From contig DASQMX010000036.1 in assembly GCA_035645275.1 (NCBI GenBank), forward strand, positions 49,818 to 113,817: a DNA stretch of 64,000 bases, written 5' to 3'. Position 1 is the stretch's first letter; each line of letters begins with the position of its first letter. Positions 9,216-18,341 of the stretch are shown here, in pieces. The notes under the pieces are model-generated. The model was not told the origin of the DNA. It worked only from the letters and a program-made list of their open reading frames with translations, and did not search any database. The DNA is from Paranoxybacillus sp035645275. GTDB taxonomy: Bacteria; Bacillota; Bacilli; Bacillales; Anoxybacillaceae. The translations under genes were made by a program, and so were the position numbers.

Positions 9216-9382
9216 CTTTTCGATTTTTTCAATCTCGTTAAAGGTTACCTCTTCCGGAACCTAATACACAATTATAAAATTCTAGAATTTATCCCTTCTT
9301 AAAATAAATTTCGTGAAATTTATTCCATTATTTTCATGATACAATTCCAGTAAAGAGTATTCATTAAGGAGGGAGACAGGAA

Positions 9383-9496
9383 TTGTCAAAACTTATGGAT
9401 GGAGAAGATTTCTTTTAAAAATTTTTGGAGGATATTGCGGATGCAGAAAAGTCAGTTACGATTATCTCTGCATATATTTCGAAAAAGGCAGTGTGA
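9383..9496 (+). pseudogene. fragment of a phospholipase-D-like N-terminus
   Basis: A TTG start with a good upstream AAGGAGGGAG opens a frame that is interrupted by TAA at 9416 and ends at 9494-9496. The residues after the stop (FLEDIADAEKSVTIISAYIS) look like the N-terminal strand of PLD-superfamily proteins. 38 codons only; clearly a relic, family assignment tentative. Confidence 0.4.
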
Positions 9497-9524
9497 GAAA
9501 TAATTAATAGTTGGAGGGGATCTT

Positions 9525-10385
9525 GTGAATCAAATTTTTGACAAACCACCTGTTGCGTTTGTTACAGGAGCTTCTAGCGGCTTTGGTTTGCTGACAAGTG
9601 TGGCACTTGCCGGCGAAGGCTATCGCGTACTGGCTTCAATGAGAGACTTGGATAACAGAGAACGACTGGAATCGGCGGCTAAAAAAGCGGGTGTAACAGA
9701 TCGAATTGAGATTGTCCAATTGGATGTAACCGATTTTTCCGCCGCGGAAACGGTAATTCAGGATGTGATTGACCGTTACGGACGAATTGATCTGTTGGTG
9801 AACAATGCGGGTTATGCAGCGGGAGGCTTCACGGAGGAACTTGCTATTGAAGAATGGCAGCGGCAATTTGAAACCAATTTTTTCGGTTTGGTGGCAGTAA
9901 CAAAAGCGGTTTTGCCGGTGATGAGGGAACTCAGAAACGGCAAGATTGTGAATATAAGCAGTATCAGCGGACGGATCGGCTTCCCTTCTATGGGACCTTA
10001 TGTAGCATCCAAGTTTGCGGTGGAAGGATTCAGCGAGTCTTTGCGTTTGGAGATGCTACCGTACGGCGTTCATGTAGTTTTGATTGAACCGGGATCCTAT
10101 AAAACGGATATCTGGTCAAAAGGATTGGGAGCGGCAACAATCAATCCGAATTCTCCTTATGTTATAGAGATGAAGGCAATTTTGAAATATGTCAACCAGG
10201 TTGCCGACACGGCACCTGCTCCAGACGAAGTGATTCAACAGATTGTACAAGTGGCAAAGTCTCCCTATCCGAAATTGCGGTATCCGGTTGGCAAAGGCGT
10301 GAAATTAGGAATGGTCTTGAAAAATGTGCTGCCGTGGAAGTGGTGGGAGCGGATGATGACCAAACGGTTTTGGGAGAGATCGTGA
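9525..10385 (+). CDS. short-chain dehydrogenase/reductase
   Basis: 286 residues. NAD(P)-binding TGASSGFG near residue 15, NNAG at about 90, and the catalytic Ser...YVASK motif at about residues 142-165 are all present, so the enzyme should be active on an alcohol/ketone substrate that cannot be named from sequence. GTG start at 9525 with GGAGGGG 7 nt upstream. It has slightly higher GC than its surroundings and lies alone among IS relics, followed by a terminator, which hints at a self-contained acquired unit. Confidence 0.9.
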   Translation: MNQIFDKPPVAFVTGASSGFGLLTSVALAGEGYRVLASMRDLDNRERLESAAKKAGVTDRIEIVQLDVTDFSAAETVIQDVIDRYGRIDLLVNNAGYAAGGFTEELAIEEWQRQFETNFFGLVAVTKAVLPVMRELRNGKIVNISSISGRIGFPSMGPYVASKFAVEGFSESLRLEMLPYGVHVVLIEPGSYKTDIWSKGLGAATINPNSPYVIEMKAILKYVNQVADTAPAPDEVIQQIVQVAKSPYPKLRYPVGKGVKLGMVLKNVLPWKWWERMMTKRFWERS

Positions 10386-10445
10386 TGCTGGAACTTTAGT
10401 TCAAAAATATGGAGATGAAGAGTCGGAGTTTGCGGTTCAGTAAAA

Positions 10446-10568
10446 TTACAGTTCGACGAGATTTTTTGTTGCTTCACTAATGGGTTTCGATAGCTCAATT
10501 AACTAACCGCTCTTATTATAGGCGGTTTTTCTTTTGGTCAAAAATCAACAACAAACGATAACAGAGCC
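10446..10568 (+). repeat. approx. 115-bp repeat, copy A (contains a terminator)
   Basis: Copy A matches 17347-17460 over nearly its whole length: shared blocks include ACAGTTCGACGA, GCTTCACTAATGGG, CAATTAAC and a continuous identical stretch from the TCTTATTATAGGCGG motif through the 20-nt end motif. The inner hairpin is intact here and degraded in copy B. Probably the 3' end of a lost mobile element. Confidence 0.75.
10505..10535 (+). terminator. Rho-independent terminator after the SDR gene
   Basis: Stem AACCGC / GCGGTT followed by TTTCTTTT, 120 nt after the SDR stop. It is part of repeat copy A. Confidence 0.7.
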
Positions 10569-10582
10569 TATTTTAAAAACGG

Positions 10583-11089
10583 ATTGACCCCCTAATTTTG
10601 GACACATCCTATCTTATTTTAGGTTATTCTTAAAATTTCTCGTTTTTTCTTGGCAAGAAGACGAAATCCTCTTGCTTTATACTCGAACTTCTTTGATAAT
10701 TAACGCTTCTGTTTGTGCTTTTTTGTAAAATTCATGCGGTGGAAGATCGAGAATACTAGAATGAATCCTTCGCTCGTTATAAAATTTCATGTACTCCATC
10801 ACTGCTTGATAGGCTTCTTCATAACTGTCAAACGCCATTCTTCTTAGACATTCCTCCTCCAGTAAACGATGAAAGGCTTCAATATGTGCATTCATATTCG
10901 ATGTCCGCGGTGGAATCCGTTCATGTTCGATTCTAAATCGCTCACAGGTATTTTCAAAGGCATGAGAAATAAATTGTGGACCATTTTAAATTCCTTCGAA
11001 TGTTTTCTTCGTTTCATGTACATCAAAAGCCCCCTTCATTTGGTCACTTCGATTATAAAAAACACCTTATCGAGTGTCCAAATTCATTA
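10583..11089 (-). mobile_element. internally deleted IS3-family element (about 0.5 kb)
   Basis: Imperfect inverted ends: 10583-10603 (ACCCCCTAATTTTGGACAC) and the reverse of 11067-11089 (GCCCCCTAATGAATTTGGACAC). Inside, on the minus strand, the orfA start MYMKRRKHSKEFK runs straight into an orfB segment beginning GPQFISHAFENT, so most of both reading frames has been removed by one deletion. The result is a MITE-like derivative. Confidence 0.8.
10677..11053 (-). pseudogene. IS3 orfA/orfB deletion remnant
   Basis: From about 11053 the minus strand reads an orfA N-terminus of 13 residues, the deletion junction near 11010, then orfB residues from the catalytic core (NAHIEAFHRLLEEECLRR and YNERRIHSSILDLPPHEFY) to the natural C-terminus at 10677. 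Cannot encode an active transposase. Confidence 0.8.
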
Positions 11090-11129
11090 GGGGGCTAATG
11101 AGCAGAAAGTAGTTATTCCTGTCTTTTTG

Positions 11130-11280
11130 AAAATAAGATTGGGGAGGTGGCTATTCGGTCTCCGCAGTGTCATCGAACGGCATCGAACGGGTATTTAACA
11201 AATTGAAGATCAATGAGTTCGAACAACCACGGTGGTACAGGTTTCATCGCTATCTGTTACATGTGTTTCAATTATTTATA
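11130..11280 (+). pseudogene. DDE transposase C-terminal fragment
   Basis: One frame reads SSNGIERVFNKLKINEFEQ then PRWYRFHRYLLHVFQL, resembling the C-terminal ER.F..LK....QPRWY block of IS4/IS1182-type DDE transposases. It runs into the 3' end of the O-methyltransferase gene on the other strand. Relic only. Confidence 0.55.
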
Positions 11281-11908
11281 ATACCCTCGCAATCGTTAAA
11301 CCGTCACCAATCGGGACAATGACCGATTCTAATTTTGGGTGTTTGGCTACAAATTCATTAAACTCTCTTAGAAAAATAGTATTATTTTCTTGATTGTTCT
11401 TGTCCACAACTTTTCCTTTCCATAATACGTTATCAGCAGTAATTAAAGCTCCCTTTTTAGCTAATTGGATGGAATACTCTAAATAAATTTTGTAGTTTTC
11501 CTTGTCCGCATCAATAAAAAAGAAATCGAACCTTCTTTTTTGTTTAATAAATTGTTTCAACGTTTCGAGAGCAGGACCAATATGGTAAGTTACTTTTTTT
11601 CCATAACCAGCTTTTTCAATATTATTTTTTGCTACATTGGTGTAATCTTTGTTTAACTCCAACGATGTCAATTTTCCGTCATCTGGCAATGCTTTGCAAA
11701 TCCAGATACCACTGTAACCACCAAGAGCACCAATTTCCAAAGCATTCGTTGCGTTCGCTATTTTAACTAACAAATACAATAGTTTTCCCGTTTCTGGAGA
11801 TACTGAAATGTTAGGCATATGGTTTATTGTCAAACTATTGGAAACGATTTGAGAAAAATTGTCGTGGTCCTTAACATACAAATCATTAATATATTGAGAA
11901 ACATCCAT
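11276..11908 (-). CDS. SAM-dependent O-methyltransferase (class I, catechol/caffeoyl-CoA type)
   Basis: 210 residues, standard for YrrM/CCoAOMT-like bacterial enzymes. SAM-binding motif ALEIGALGGYSGIW (about residues 60-73), acidic residue in SLEL, and the metal-binding DADKENY motif identify the family. The ATG at 11908 with AAAGGAG 9 nt upstream is preferred over the longer upstream frame, which belongs to a broken GNAT gene. Substrate unknown. Confidence 0.88.
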   Translation of the reverse strand: MDVSQYINDLYVKDHDNFSQIVSNSLTINHMPNISVSPETGKLLYLLVKIANATNALEIGALGGYSGIWICKALPDDGKLTSLELNKDYTNVAKNNIEKAGYGKKVTYHIGPALETLKQFIKQKRRFDFFFIDADKENYKIYLEYSIQLAKKGALITADNVLWKGKVVDKNNQENNTIFLREFNEFVAKHPKLESVIVPIGDGLTIARVL

Positions 11909-12003
11909 CGATAAAAACTCCTTTCCGAATAAATAAAAGAAATGAAACGAAAGGAACGGAATTGACAATGAATATCCTTTAACCCTCTTCTCTCTAACCA
12001 AAA

Positions 12004-12240
12004 ATCCTTCAACTTTCTAATTTGACTTGATACATCCGTAAAAGTCATTCTTTCTTCCATTCTCTTAGAAAACTTTTCAAAGGTACAAAATTCAAGCGGA
12101 TAATAAGGAGCCTCGTACTTTTTCCATTCTGGATTCTCCACACCATATATCAGATTATATAGAATTGGCAAATCATCGTTCGTTAGTGTTCGTAGAGATA
12201 TTCTTTTTCCTGTCAGTAACAATTTTCGCAAAATATCCAC
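12004..12240 (-). pseudogene. GNAT acetyltransferase, N-terminal fragment
   Basis: From the ATG at 12240 the frame reads LLLTGKRISLRTLTNDDLP then NPEWKKYEAPYYP, the usual N-terminus of RimJ/RimL-type acetyltransferases. The acetyl-CoA-binding half is missing; the O-methyltransferase gene follows instead. Truncated and probably inactive. Confidence 0.6.
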
Positions 12241-12507
12241 CCCACCTTATAAAGTTAAACAATATATGCCGCTATTCCTTTTTTAAATCAGGGTGTCTTA
12301 TTAAAAAATTCTGCCTATTAGCAAGAAGTAAGTAGTTCTAAAAACAAGGATTTCTTATGTGAATATTTTTTTAAAAAGATAAAATTGTAACAGTTGACAA
12401 TCTGTTTCCAATTACAGATAATACAGTAATGAGAACATATATTCGCTAGTTTGTCAGGACTAGAATTTATGTCGTTCTTACATGTTAATAAAAGGAGATG
12501 ATTTTAG

Positions 12508-12900
12508 ATGGAGAATGCAAATCAAAAAATTACTACGTGTTTCATGTTCAATGGCAAGGCTGAAGAGGCAATGAATTTTTACACCTCAGTATTTGACCAA
12601 TCAGAAATAAATCGTGTTTTTCATCATGAAGATGGAACAGTATTATATGCTACATTCACATTAAAAGGACAAACGTTTATAGCTATGGATAATAGCAACA
12701 AGCAAGAGCACCCTTTCACTCCTGCCATTTCACTGTTTGTAACATGTGATACCGAAGAAGAAATAAATAGAGTTTTTGAGCAGTTATCGCAAGATGGCAA
12801 AGTTCTAATGCCATTAGCTGCTTATCCATTTAGTAAAAAGTTTGGTTGGGTTGAAGATAAATACGGTGTTTCATGGCAATTAAATCTTGTAAAAAGCTAA
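12508..12900 (+). CDS. VOC-family protein, PhnB-like
   Basis: 130 residues with the N-terminal CFMFNGKAEEAMNFYTSVF and C-terminal FGWVEDKYGVSWQLNL blocks of the PhnB-like (3-demethylubiquinone methyltransferase-like) branch of the vicinal oxygen chelate fold. Usually dimeric; members are of unknown or resistance-type function. ATG at 12508 with AAAGGAGATGA 7-8 nt upstream. 54 nt before an MFS transporter on the same strand. Confidence 0.88.
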   Translation: MENANQKITTCFMFNGKAEEAMNFYTSVFDQSEINRVFHHEDGTVLYATFTLKGQTFIAMDNSNKQEHPFTPAISLFVTCDTEEEINRVFEQLSQDGKVLMPLAAYPFSKKFGWVEDKYGVSWQLNLVKS

Positions 12901-12954
12901 CGGTTCGTTGATGTTCAATTTTTAAACAAATACTATATTAGAGAGGGTATTCTT

Positions 12955-14187
12955 ATGTCATCAACAAACACAAATCCATCGATGGCTTCGCTATTACGTA
13001 ATCGCTTCATCCAAACGATTATGATGGCTGGCTTGTTTATTCAGGTCGGCATTTGGGTGCGTAACTTTGCTATTCTATTGTTTGTCACGGAGAAGACAGA
13101 TGGGGATGCGCTTGCTGTCTCACTCATATCGGTGGCCGAATTTGCACCAATTTTTATTTTTTCCTTTATTGGCGGTACGTTCGCAGACCGTTGGCGGCCA
13201 AAACGAACGATGATCTGGTGCGACCTCTTAAGCGCTATATCGATATTTGTAATATTAATGGCGCTCCTGTTTGGCACATGGAAGGCTGTTTTCCTCGCAA
13301 CATTTGTCTCCGCGATCCTATCGCAGTTCTCTCAGCCTTCGGGGATGAAGCTGTTCAAAGTACACGTTCCGGGAGAACAGATGCAGGCGGGTATGTCATT
13401 ATTCCAGACAATGATGGCTATTTTCATGATCATCGGCCCAATATTAGGCAGCTTCGTCTTTCAACAATTCGGTATCTACATCTCTATGGCGGTAGTAGGT
13501 ATAGCTTTTCTATTATCTGCTCTCGTACTGACCTTATTGCCTCCCGACCGGATGGAGAAGAAGGACGAAAGTGAGACATCGCTCTGGCATGAAATGAAGC
13601 TCGGCTTTCAATATGTGTGGTCACGCAAGATTCTTGTAACTTTGGGAGGCGGCTTCATGGCTGCTGGGTTAGGACTTGGATTAATCCACCCGTTGGCCAT
13701 CTTTCTGGTAACAGAGCGCCTTGGTCTGGAAGAGGATTACTTGCAATGGCTGTTCGCAGCCCATGGAGCAGCTATGATCATCGGTGGCGCTGTGGCAATG
13801 GTATTCTCCAATCGGATTGCGCCGCACATCCTGCTGATGTTGGGGATGGGAAGCATGGCTGCAGGAATTTTTGTTATGGGTTGGTCCACTATGTTCTGGC
13901 TTACCTTAATGGCTGAGTTTATCATCGGTCTATTCATGCCCGCTCTTCATATCGGCATTAATACGATTATACTGAACAATACCGATGAAACGTTCGTAGG
14001 ACGTGTTAATGGAATACTGACCCCTCTGTTCATGGGTTCGATGGTAATTACGATGAGCTTGGCTGGTCTGTTGAAAGAACAATTCTCCCTATTCACGATC
14101 TATCAGGCTTCTGCCGTTCTCTTCATCATTGGCATTTTGGTCATGCTCCCGATGTTCCGAATGCTTAAAACGGCTGAAGCCGAATAA
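12955..14187 (+). CDS. MFS transporter, drug-efflux type
   Basis: 410 residues with about 12 transmembrane segments. The loop motif GGTFADRWRPKRTM (about residues 70-85) is the MFS motif A. Overall resembles the macrolide-efflux (MefA/YfiS-like) group. AGAGAGGG ribosome binding site lies 9 nt before the ATG. GC content is higher than neighbouring genes, suggesting acquisition. Substrate cannot be named. Confidence 0.88.
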   Translation: MSSTNTNPSMASLLRNRFIQTIMMAGLFIQVGIWVRNFAILLFVTEKTDGDALAVSLISVAEFAPIFIFSFIGGTFADRWRPKRTMIWCDLLSAISIFVILMALLFGTWKAVFLATFVSAILSQFSQPSGMKLFKVHVPGEQMQAGMSLFQTMMAIFMIIGPILGSFVFQQFGIYISMAVVGIAFLLSALVLTLLPPDRMEKKDESETSLWHEMKLGFQYVWSRKILVTLGGGFMAAGLGLGLIHPLAIFLVTERLGLEEDYLQWLFAAHGAAMIIGGAVAMVFSNRIAPHILLMLGMGSMAAGIFVMGWSTMFWLTLMAEFIIGLFMPALHIGINTIILNNTDETFVGRVNGILTPLFMGSMVITMSLAGLLKEQFSLFTIYQASAVLFIIGILVMLPMFRMLKTAEAE

Positions 14188-14288
14188 ATAACAACACCTA
14201 TTCTAACAAAGCTCATTAGCCAGCCATGCCGAGGTGCAGCACACCACAGATGATGAAATGTTGTTTTTGTCTCTATTGAAATATAAAT

Positions 14289-14337
14289 AAGCTGTTTGAA
14301 CATATTAGTTATAATATGTCAAACAGCTTAATTTTTT
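14289..14337 (+). terminator. Rho-independent terminator after the MFS gene
   Basis: Long stem beginning AAGCTGTTTGA and ending TCAAACAGCTT, followed by AATTTTTT; about 100 nt after the stop. Confidence 0.85.
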
Positions 14338-14456
14338 ACATATTTTTCACTTTTTAGATGTAATCATGTTTACCTTCTCCCCTCAATAATCTTTACGCCA
14401 CCATGAATTTTTAGCATTTTTGTTCTAATTCATTTTTAATCCTATATCACGGTCTA

Positions 14457-14738
14457 TTAGAAATTGTTTGATCTCCCGTTGCTTCTCTTGTAACACCTTT
14501 TTTCATCAATAATTCCTTGCGTTTGATAAGAAATCGAGTTTACTGTTCCTAATAAGAATCCATGATTATATGGACTAACTGTTGGATTATCAGTAAAAGT
14601 TGATTTTAAGCGATCTAAAAATTGGATCTGGTGTAAAATTGTTAATTTAACTCTTTTTAGTATAAATTCTAGAAAAATAAAATAAAAAAATATGTCGAAA
14701 AAAGTAGAAACATGATATAATAACAAATTGTCTGGCAT
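14457..14738 (-). pseudogene. small unidentified gene remnant
   Basis: Minus-strand frame whose second half (LHQIQFLDRLKSTFTDNP then SPYNHGFLLGTVNSISYQ) looks protein-like, while the N-terminal third is AT-biased filler. No family recognised and no clear ribosome binding site for the first Met. Possibly a small conserved protein that lost its start. Confidence 0.25.
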
Positions 14739-14771
14739 TTTGGACTAATTGCATAAGAGAGAGGTGACGTC

Positions 14772-16175
14772 ATGAATTTGCTTCAAAAAAAGTCGATTAC
14801 TCACTTGTTAAGTCAAAAGAAAACATTGCAGAAAACACTAGGTGCCTATGATTTAATATTGCTTGGTATCGGCGCGATTGTTGGGATCGGTATTCTTGTG
14901 TTGACAGGTGTCGCAGCAGCAAATGATGCAGGTCCTTCGATTATCTTTTCGTTCATGCTGGCAGCATTGGTATGTGGATTTGTAGCGTTTTGTTATGCAG
15001 AAATAGCATCGACTCTTCCTGTTTCCGGAGGTGTCTATACATATGCGTATGTGACAATTGGGGAAGTCGTTGCGTATTTAATAGGATGGACACAACTTTT
15101 AATTTATGTTTTATCCGCTGCAGCAGTAGCAAATGGATGGTCTGCGTATTTTCTCTCATTGTTAGAAGGATTTCATTTGCATATCCCGAAAATGCTAAGT
15201 TCAGTACCTCAGCAAGGCGGAATGGTGAACTTACCGGCTGTCTGTATAATTTTACTTATGACATGGGTGTTGTCAAAAGGTGTGCAAGAAAGTAAGAAAG
15301 TGAATAATACGATGGTAGCCATCAAATTATCCATCATTTTATTATTTATAATTATCGGAATATTCTATGTTAAACCAGAAAATTGGGATCCATTCATGCC
15401 GTTTGGGTGGAAAGGGATTCTAGCAGGAACTGCTACTGTGTTCTTTGCATTTTTAGGGTTTGATGCAGTTGCAACTGCGGCAGAAGAAGTGAAAAATCCG
15501 CAGCGTGATTTGCCAATTGGCATTATTGTTTCTTTAGGTGTGTGCACTCTTTTATACGTTATTGTTTGCTTAGTTTTAACAGGAATGGTTCCATATCAGT
15601 TATTAAATGTTTCCGACGCGATGGCATTTGCGCTTCATGAAGTCGAACAAAATTTTGCTGCAGGAGTTATATCTGTTGGAGCAATTGCCGGCATTACAAC
15701 CGTTATATTTGTTTATCTTTACGCAACAGTACGCGTTCTGTTCTCTATGAGTCGCGACCATTTACTGCCAAAACCGTTCTCGGTAGTTCATTCACACTCT
15801 CAAGCACCTGTTTTTTCGACATGGATTGCAGGATTCACAGGAGCAGCAATTGCTGGATTTATTGATTTGAGATCATTGTCCAACTTAGTCAATATTGGTG
15901 CTTTGTTAACATTTGTGATGGTTGCCTTATCCGTTATTGTACTGCGCAAAACACATCCAAATCTGCAAAGAGGATTTAAGGCACCGCTAGTTCCTTATCT
16001 TCCAATTTTGACGATTGCGTGTTGTATCTTCTTAATGTCTCGCCTTGCGCTTGAAGCGTGGTTATATTTCTGTATTTGGATGATTATAGGTTTAAGTATT
16101 TATTTTATCTATAGAACGAAGCGCCAAAAAGATTCATATCAAGAGCAAGCGAATATGATGAAAAAAGCAAACTAG
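14772..16175 (+). CDS. APC-family amino acid permease (YfnA/cationic amino acid transporter type)
   Basis: 467 residues, 12 predicted membrane segments. The first helix carries LLGIGAIVGIGILVLTG, the substrate-binding unwound helix of APC transporters, and AGPSIIFSFMLAALVCGFVA follows; both match the CAT/YfnA group. AGAGAGGTG ribosome binding site 5 nt before ATG. Monocistronic: a terminator follows 60 nt after the stop. Likely imports a neutral or basic amino acid with protons. Confidence 0.9.
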   Translation: MNLLQKKSITHLLSQKKTLQKTLGAYDLILLGIGAIVGIGILVLTGVAAANDAGPSIIFSFMLAALVCGFVAFCYAEIASTLPVSGGVYTYAYVTIGEVVAYLIGWTQLLIYVLSAAAVANGWSAYFLSLLEGFHLHIPKMLSSVPQQGGMVNLPAVCIILLMTWVLSKGVQESKKVNNTMVAIKLSIILLFIIIGIFYVKPENWDPFMPFGWKGILAGTATVFFAFLGFDAVATAAEEVKNPQRDLPIGIIVSLGVCTLLYVIVCLVLTGMVPYQLLNVSDAMAFALHEVEQNFAAGVISVGAIAGITTVIFVYLYATVRVLFSMSRDHLLPKPFSVVHSHSQAPVFSTWIAGFTGAAIAGFIDLRSLSNLVNIGALLTFVMVALSVIVLRKTHPNLQRGFKAPLVPYLPILTIACCIFLMSRLALEAWLYFCIWMIIGLSIYFIYRTKRQKDSYQEQANMMKKAN

Positions 16176-16233
16176 AAAAGCAGGATAATTTCATAAGTTA
16201 TTAATAGGATTCTGGCACAAAATATCTCTGAGG

Positions 16234-16263
16234 AAAGCAGCCTTTCATTTGAAGGCTGCTTTT
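16234..16263 (+). terminator. terminator after the amino acid permease
   Basis: 11-bp stem AAAGCAGCCTT / AAGGCTGCTTT followed by TTAAC. Confidence 0.8.
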
Positions 16264-16378
16264 AACATTAGAATCAGAGGATGTCACTTATAAAAGCTTT
16301 GAGACTTTTTAATTTATAATTGAGAAAATCAAAAAAGAAGGAATGCTGATAAGATTTTATTTTCATCTCCCTTATGAT

Positions 16379-16890
16379 TTAAACAGTTAAATTTTCAATC
16401 ATGATCGCCATCCCTTGTCCTCCGCCTACACAAAGGGTTGCAATTTCATAGCGGTTATTTCTGCGCAATCCTGTCACCGTTCCGTTTGGGCGAAAGACAG
16501 GTTTTAATTGCTGTAACTTTTCGAAAGTGGTACTCGGGCGGGGATGCTCATCCGTATCGAAAATAAATGAATTTTTCTTACTTTTAATCTCTATCGGAAC
16601 AATCTCATCACGAAACTTTCCTTCACTTATCGCTTGATGGGCACGCTTTTGGCTTTCTAATGCAAACAAATCTTGATCTTTTCGTGATATGTGATATTTT
16701 TCGGCAACATTTTCTGCTGTTATTCCCATTCCTAATTGATCTCCATAAATTTCGATCGGCTGCTGGCCAGCTTCTGTATTGGAATCAACCAAATATGGCT
16801 GTTCGCCGCCAAAGCGAGCACCTCTTAAATAGAAAGGGGCTCGCGACATATTCTCCGTGCCGCCAGCGACGACAAATAGCCTCTTTGCAA
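16379..16890 (-). pseudogene. acetyl-CoA acetyltransferase (thiolase) with internal and N-terminal deletions
   Basis: Minus-strand frame contains the thiolase block VVAGGTENMSRAPF, then DQDLFALESQKRA, FRPNGTVTG and finally YEIATLCVGGGQGMA. Between TVTG and the last block about 100 residues normally present are gone, and the first 100 or so residues with the active-site Cys are replaced by a panE fragment. Non-functional. Confidence 0.85.
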
Positions 16891-16974
16891 ATAGTTTGTG
16901 CCATTACCATCTTTACTAAGGAGACCACCAAAATATCCACCAACAGCTTCAGTACCTACAACGCCAATTTTCAT
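16891..16974 (-). pseudogene. 2-dehydropantoate 2-reductase N-terminal fragment fused to the thiolase relic
   Basis: ATG at 16974, preceded by AAGGTGGGAC, opens MKIGVVGTEAVGGYFGGLL, the nucleotide-binding N-terminus of the PanE/ApbA family. After about 27 codons the sequence switches to thiolase coding sequence in another frame. Confidence 0.8.
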
Positions 16975-17006
16975 TGTAGTCCCACCTTAACGTTCATCTT
17001 TTTTCA

Positions 17007-17129
17007 TTAATATTGCGAAAAGACTACCTCTCCTTTGACAATTTCATTTCCGTTTTGATTCACAGCAACGACATGAAAATGTAATTGATGATTGAATTTG
17101 TCTTTTAATGTTACTTTTAAAGCGATCAT
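17007..17129 (-). pseudogene. C-terminal fragment, possibly MaoC/hotdog-type
   Basis: Frame ends VVAVNQNGNEIVKGEVVFSQ before TAA at 17007. The NQNG.EIVKGE pattern is typical of the last strand pair of MaoC-like hydratases. Only about 40 codons remain, directly upstream of the panE/thiolase chimera. Confidence 0.4.
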
Positions 17130-17346
17130 TATACTAACCGATTAGTACGTTAATCTTATTTTATTCTTAATTTTCAGATAATTAAAGAGGGATTTTTTAT
17201 TTTCAGTAAAGTTTATAATTTGATAGTTTTTTGGCTGCCATCTCTTAAGTCCGAAACCCCTTTTAATGGCATTTTCTGAAAAAGATAAAACCCAAAGACG
17301 TTTAATCGGTTTGTTCGAGCATTCAGCCATCATAATTTGAAACATT

Positions 17347-17460
17347 ACAGTTCGACGACATTTTTGTTACTTCACTAATGGGGGTCAATAGTTCAATTAA
17401 CCTCTCTTATTATAGGCGGTTTTTCTTTTGGTCAAAAATCAACAACAAACGATAACAGAG
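17347..17460 (+). repeat. approx. 115-bp repeat, copy B
   Basis: Second copy of the repeat at 10446-10568. The 5' arm of the inner hairpin is mutated (AACCTC instead of AACCGC), so the terminator is probably lost. Confidence 0.75.
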
Positions 17461-17473
17461 AGTTCGCTAATTC

Positions 17474-17510
17474 AAAAAGGAGATGATTCAAAAAAATCAT
17501 CTCCTTTTTT
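17474..17510 (+). terminator. perfect hairpin with T run
   Basis: 15-bp stem AAAAAGGAGATGATT / AATCATCTCCTTTTT with a short A-rich loop. No intact gene ends just upstream, so it may be what is left of a deleted gene. Confidence 0.6.
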
Positions 17511-17596
17511 CAGTGCTCTATATGAAGCACGCCACACCTTTTATTTATAATCCTAATCATCTATTTTATTTTCATAATGGTATCTGGAGGGTAAAG

Positions 17597-17912
17597 ATGG
17601 ACGTTATTATTTTTTGGCCATTCATTTTAATTATTTTGTTACTTAATGTTGCAGTCTTTAAACTATACAAAAATGGTAAGCTAAATTTGATTTTTTTGCA
17701 TAATGATGTTATTTCTAGCCCCAGTCTTTGTTTTTTCAACAGGAGCATTATTGCTTCATTTTTATGACTATAGTTCAGGTGGTACTGGTGAGGGTGCTGG
17801 TTTAGGTGGAGCTTTGTTAAAACTTATTACGTTAGCAAACGAGGTCATCATTTTGGTTATTGGCATTATACTTTGGCTAGTTAGATTTTTCAAAAGTGGG
17901 CAACAAAAATAA
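17597..17912 (+). pseudogene. YesK-like small membrane protein split by a frameshift
   Basis: GGAGGGTAAAG precedes ATG 17597; the first frame gives MDVIIFWPFILIILLLNVAV, and the continuation MLFLAPVFVFSTGALLLHFY lies in the next frame from 17703. The switch falls at a run of seven T (17691-17697). Joined, they make a roughly 104-residue protein with three hydrophobic segments and a glycine-rich loop, similar in size and layout to YesK-type proteins. Either a genuine frameshift mutation or a homopolymer sequencing error. Confidence 0.5.
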
Positions 17913-18341
17913 GAAAATCTTCTTCAACTATCCTGCCCGTCGAATAACTTAGAACTTCGATTTACTTTCTAATAATTCTTTCCCTTATTCCACATCCGGC
18001 CCAAAAACAAAACAGATGCCTTACTACAGGAATACGCCCGATTGCGGAACAAGAATAACAAATTTCTTTTTGCGCTTATTTAACATAAGTAAGGATTATA
18101 AGTAGTAAAAACCACCGGATTTCACGGGAATCCCAGGTGCTTCGAACACAACATCATTATGTTGCATTCGATTTCTCCTAAAAATGCGCTAACGACGATG
18201 GACAACGACCCCTTCTTTTTTTTGTGGCAATCATATGATGGAGGTAGATTGGTTTTTGTCCAAAAGAATACAATCCAAAAATCAAAATAAATTCAATCCT
18301 GATTTAGGAATCAATAAATAAGTAAAAAGGGTGAAAAAGTT
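17913..18341. other. 429-bp region without a convincing gene
   Basis: A short frame around 17985-18080 reads RPKNKTDALLQEYARLRNKN and stops; it looks like a coding relic but no family could be assigned. The rest shows nothing I can interpret. Confidence 0.4.

Noticed and set aside
11830..12001. Longer N-terminus for the O-methyltransferase
   Set aside because: The upstream codons overlap a GNAT relic; AAAGGAG sits directly before the ATG at 11908.
13191..13916. Plus-strand ORFs of 127 and 99 codons inside the MFS gene
   Set aside because: They are out-of-frame shadows of the intact transporter, without ribosome binding sites.
17142..17345. 67-codon minus-strand ORF
   Set aside because: No start signal, no recognisable family, and AT-driven composition next to a repeat.
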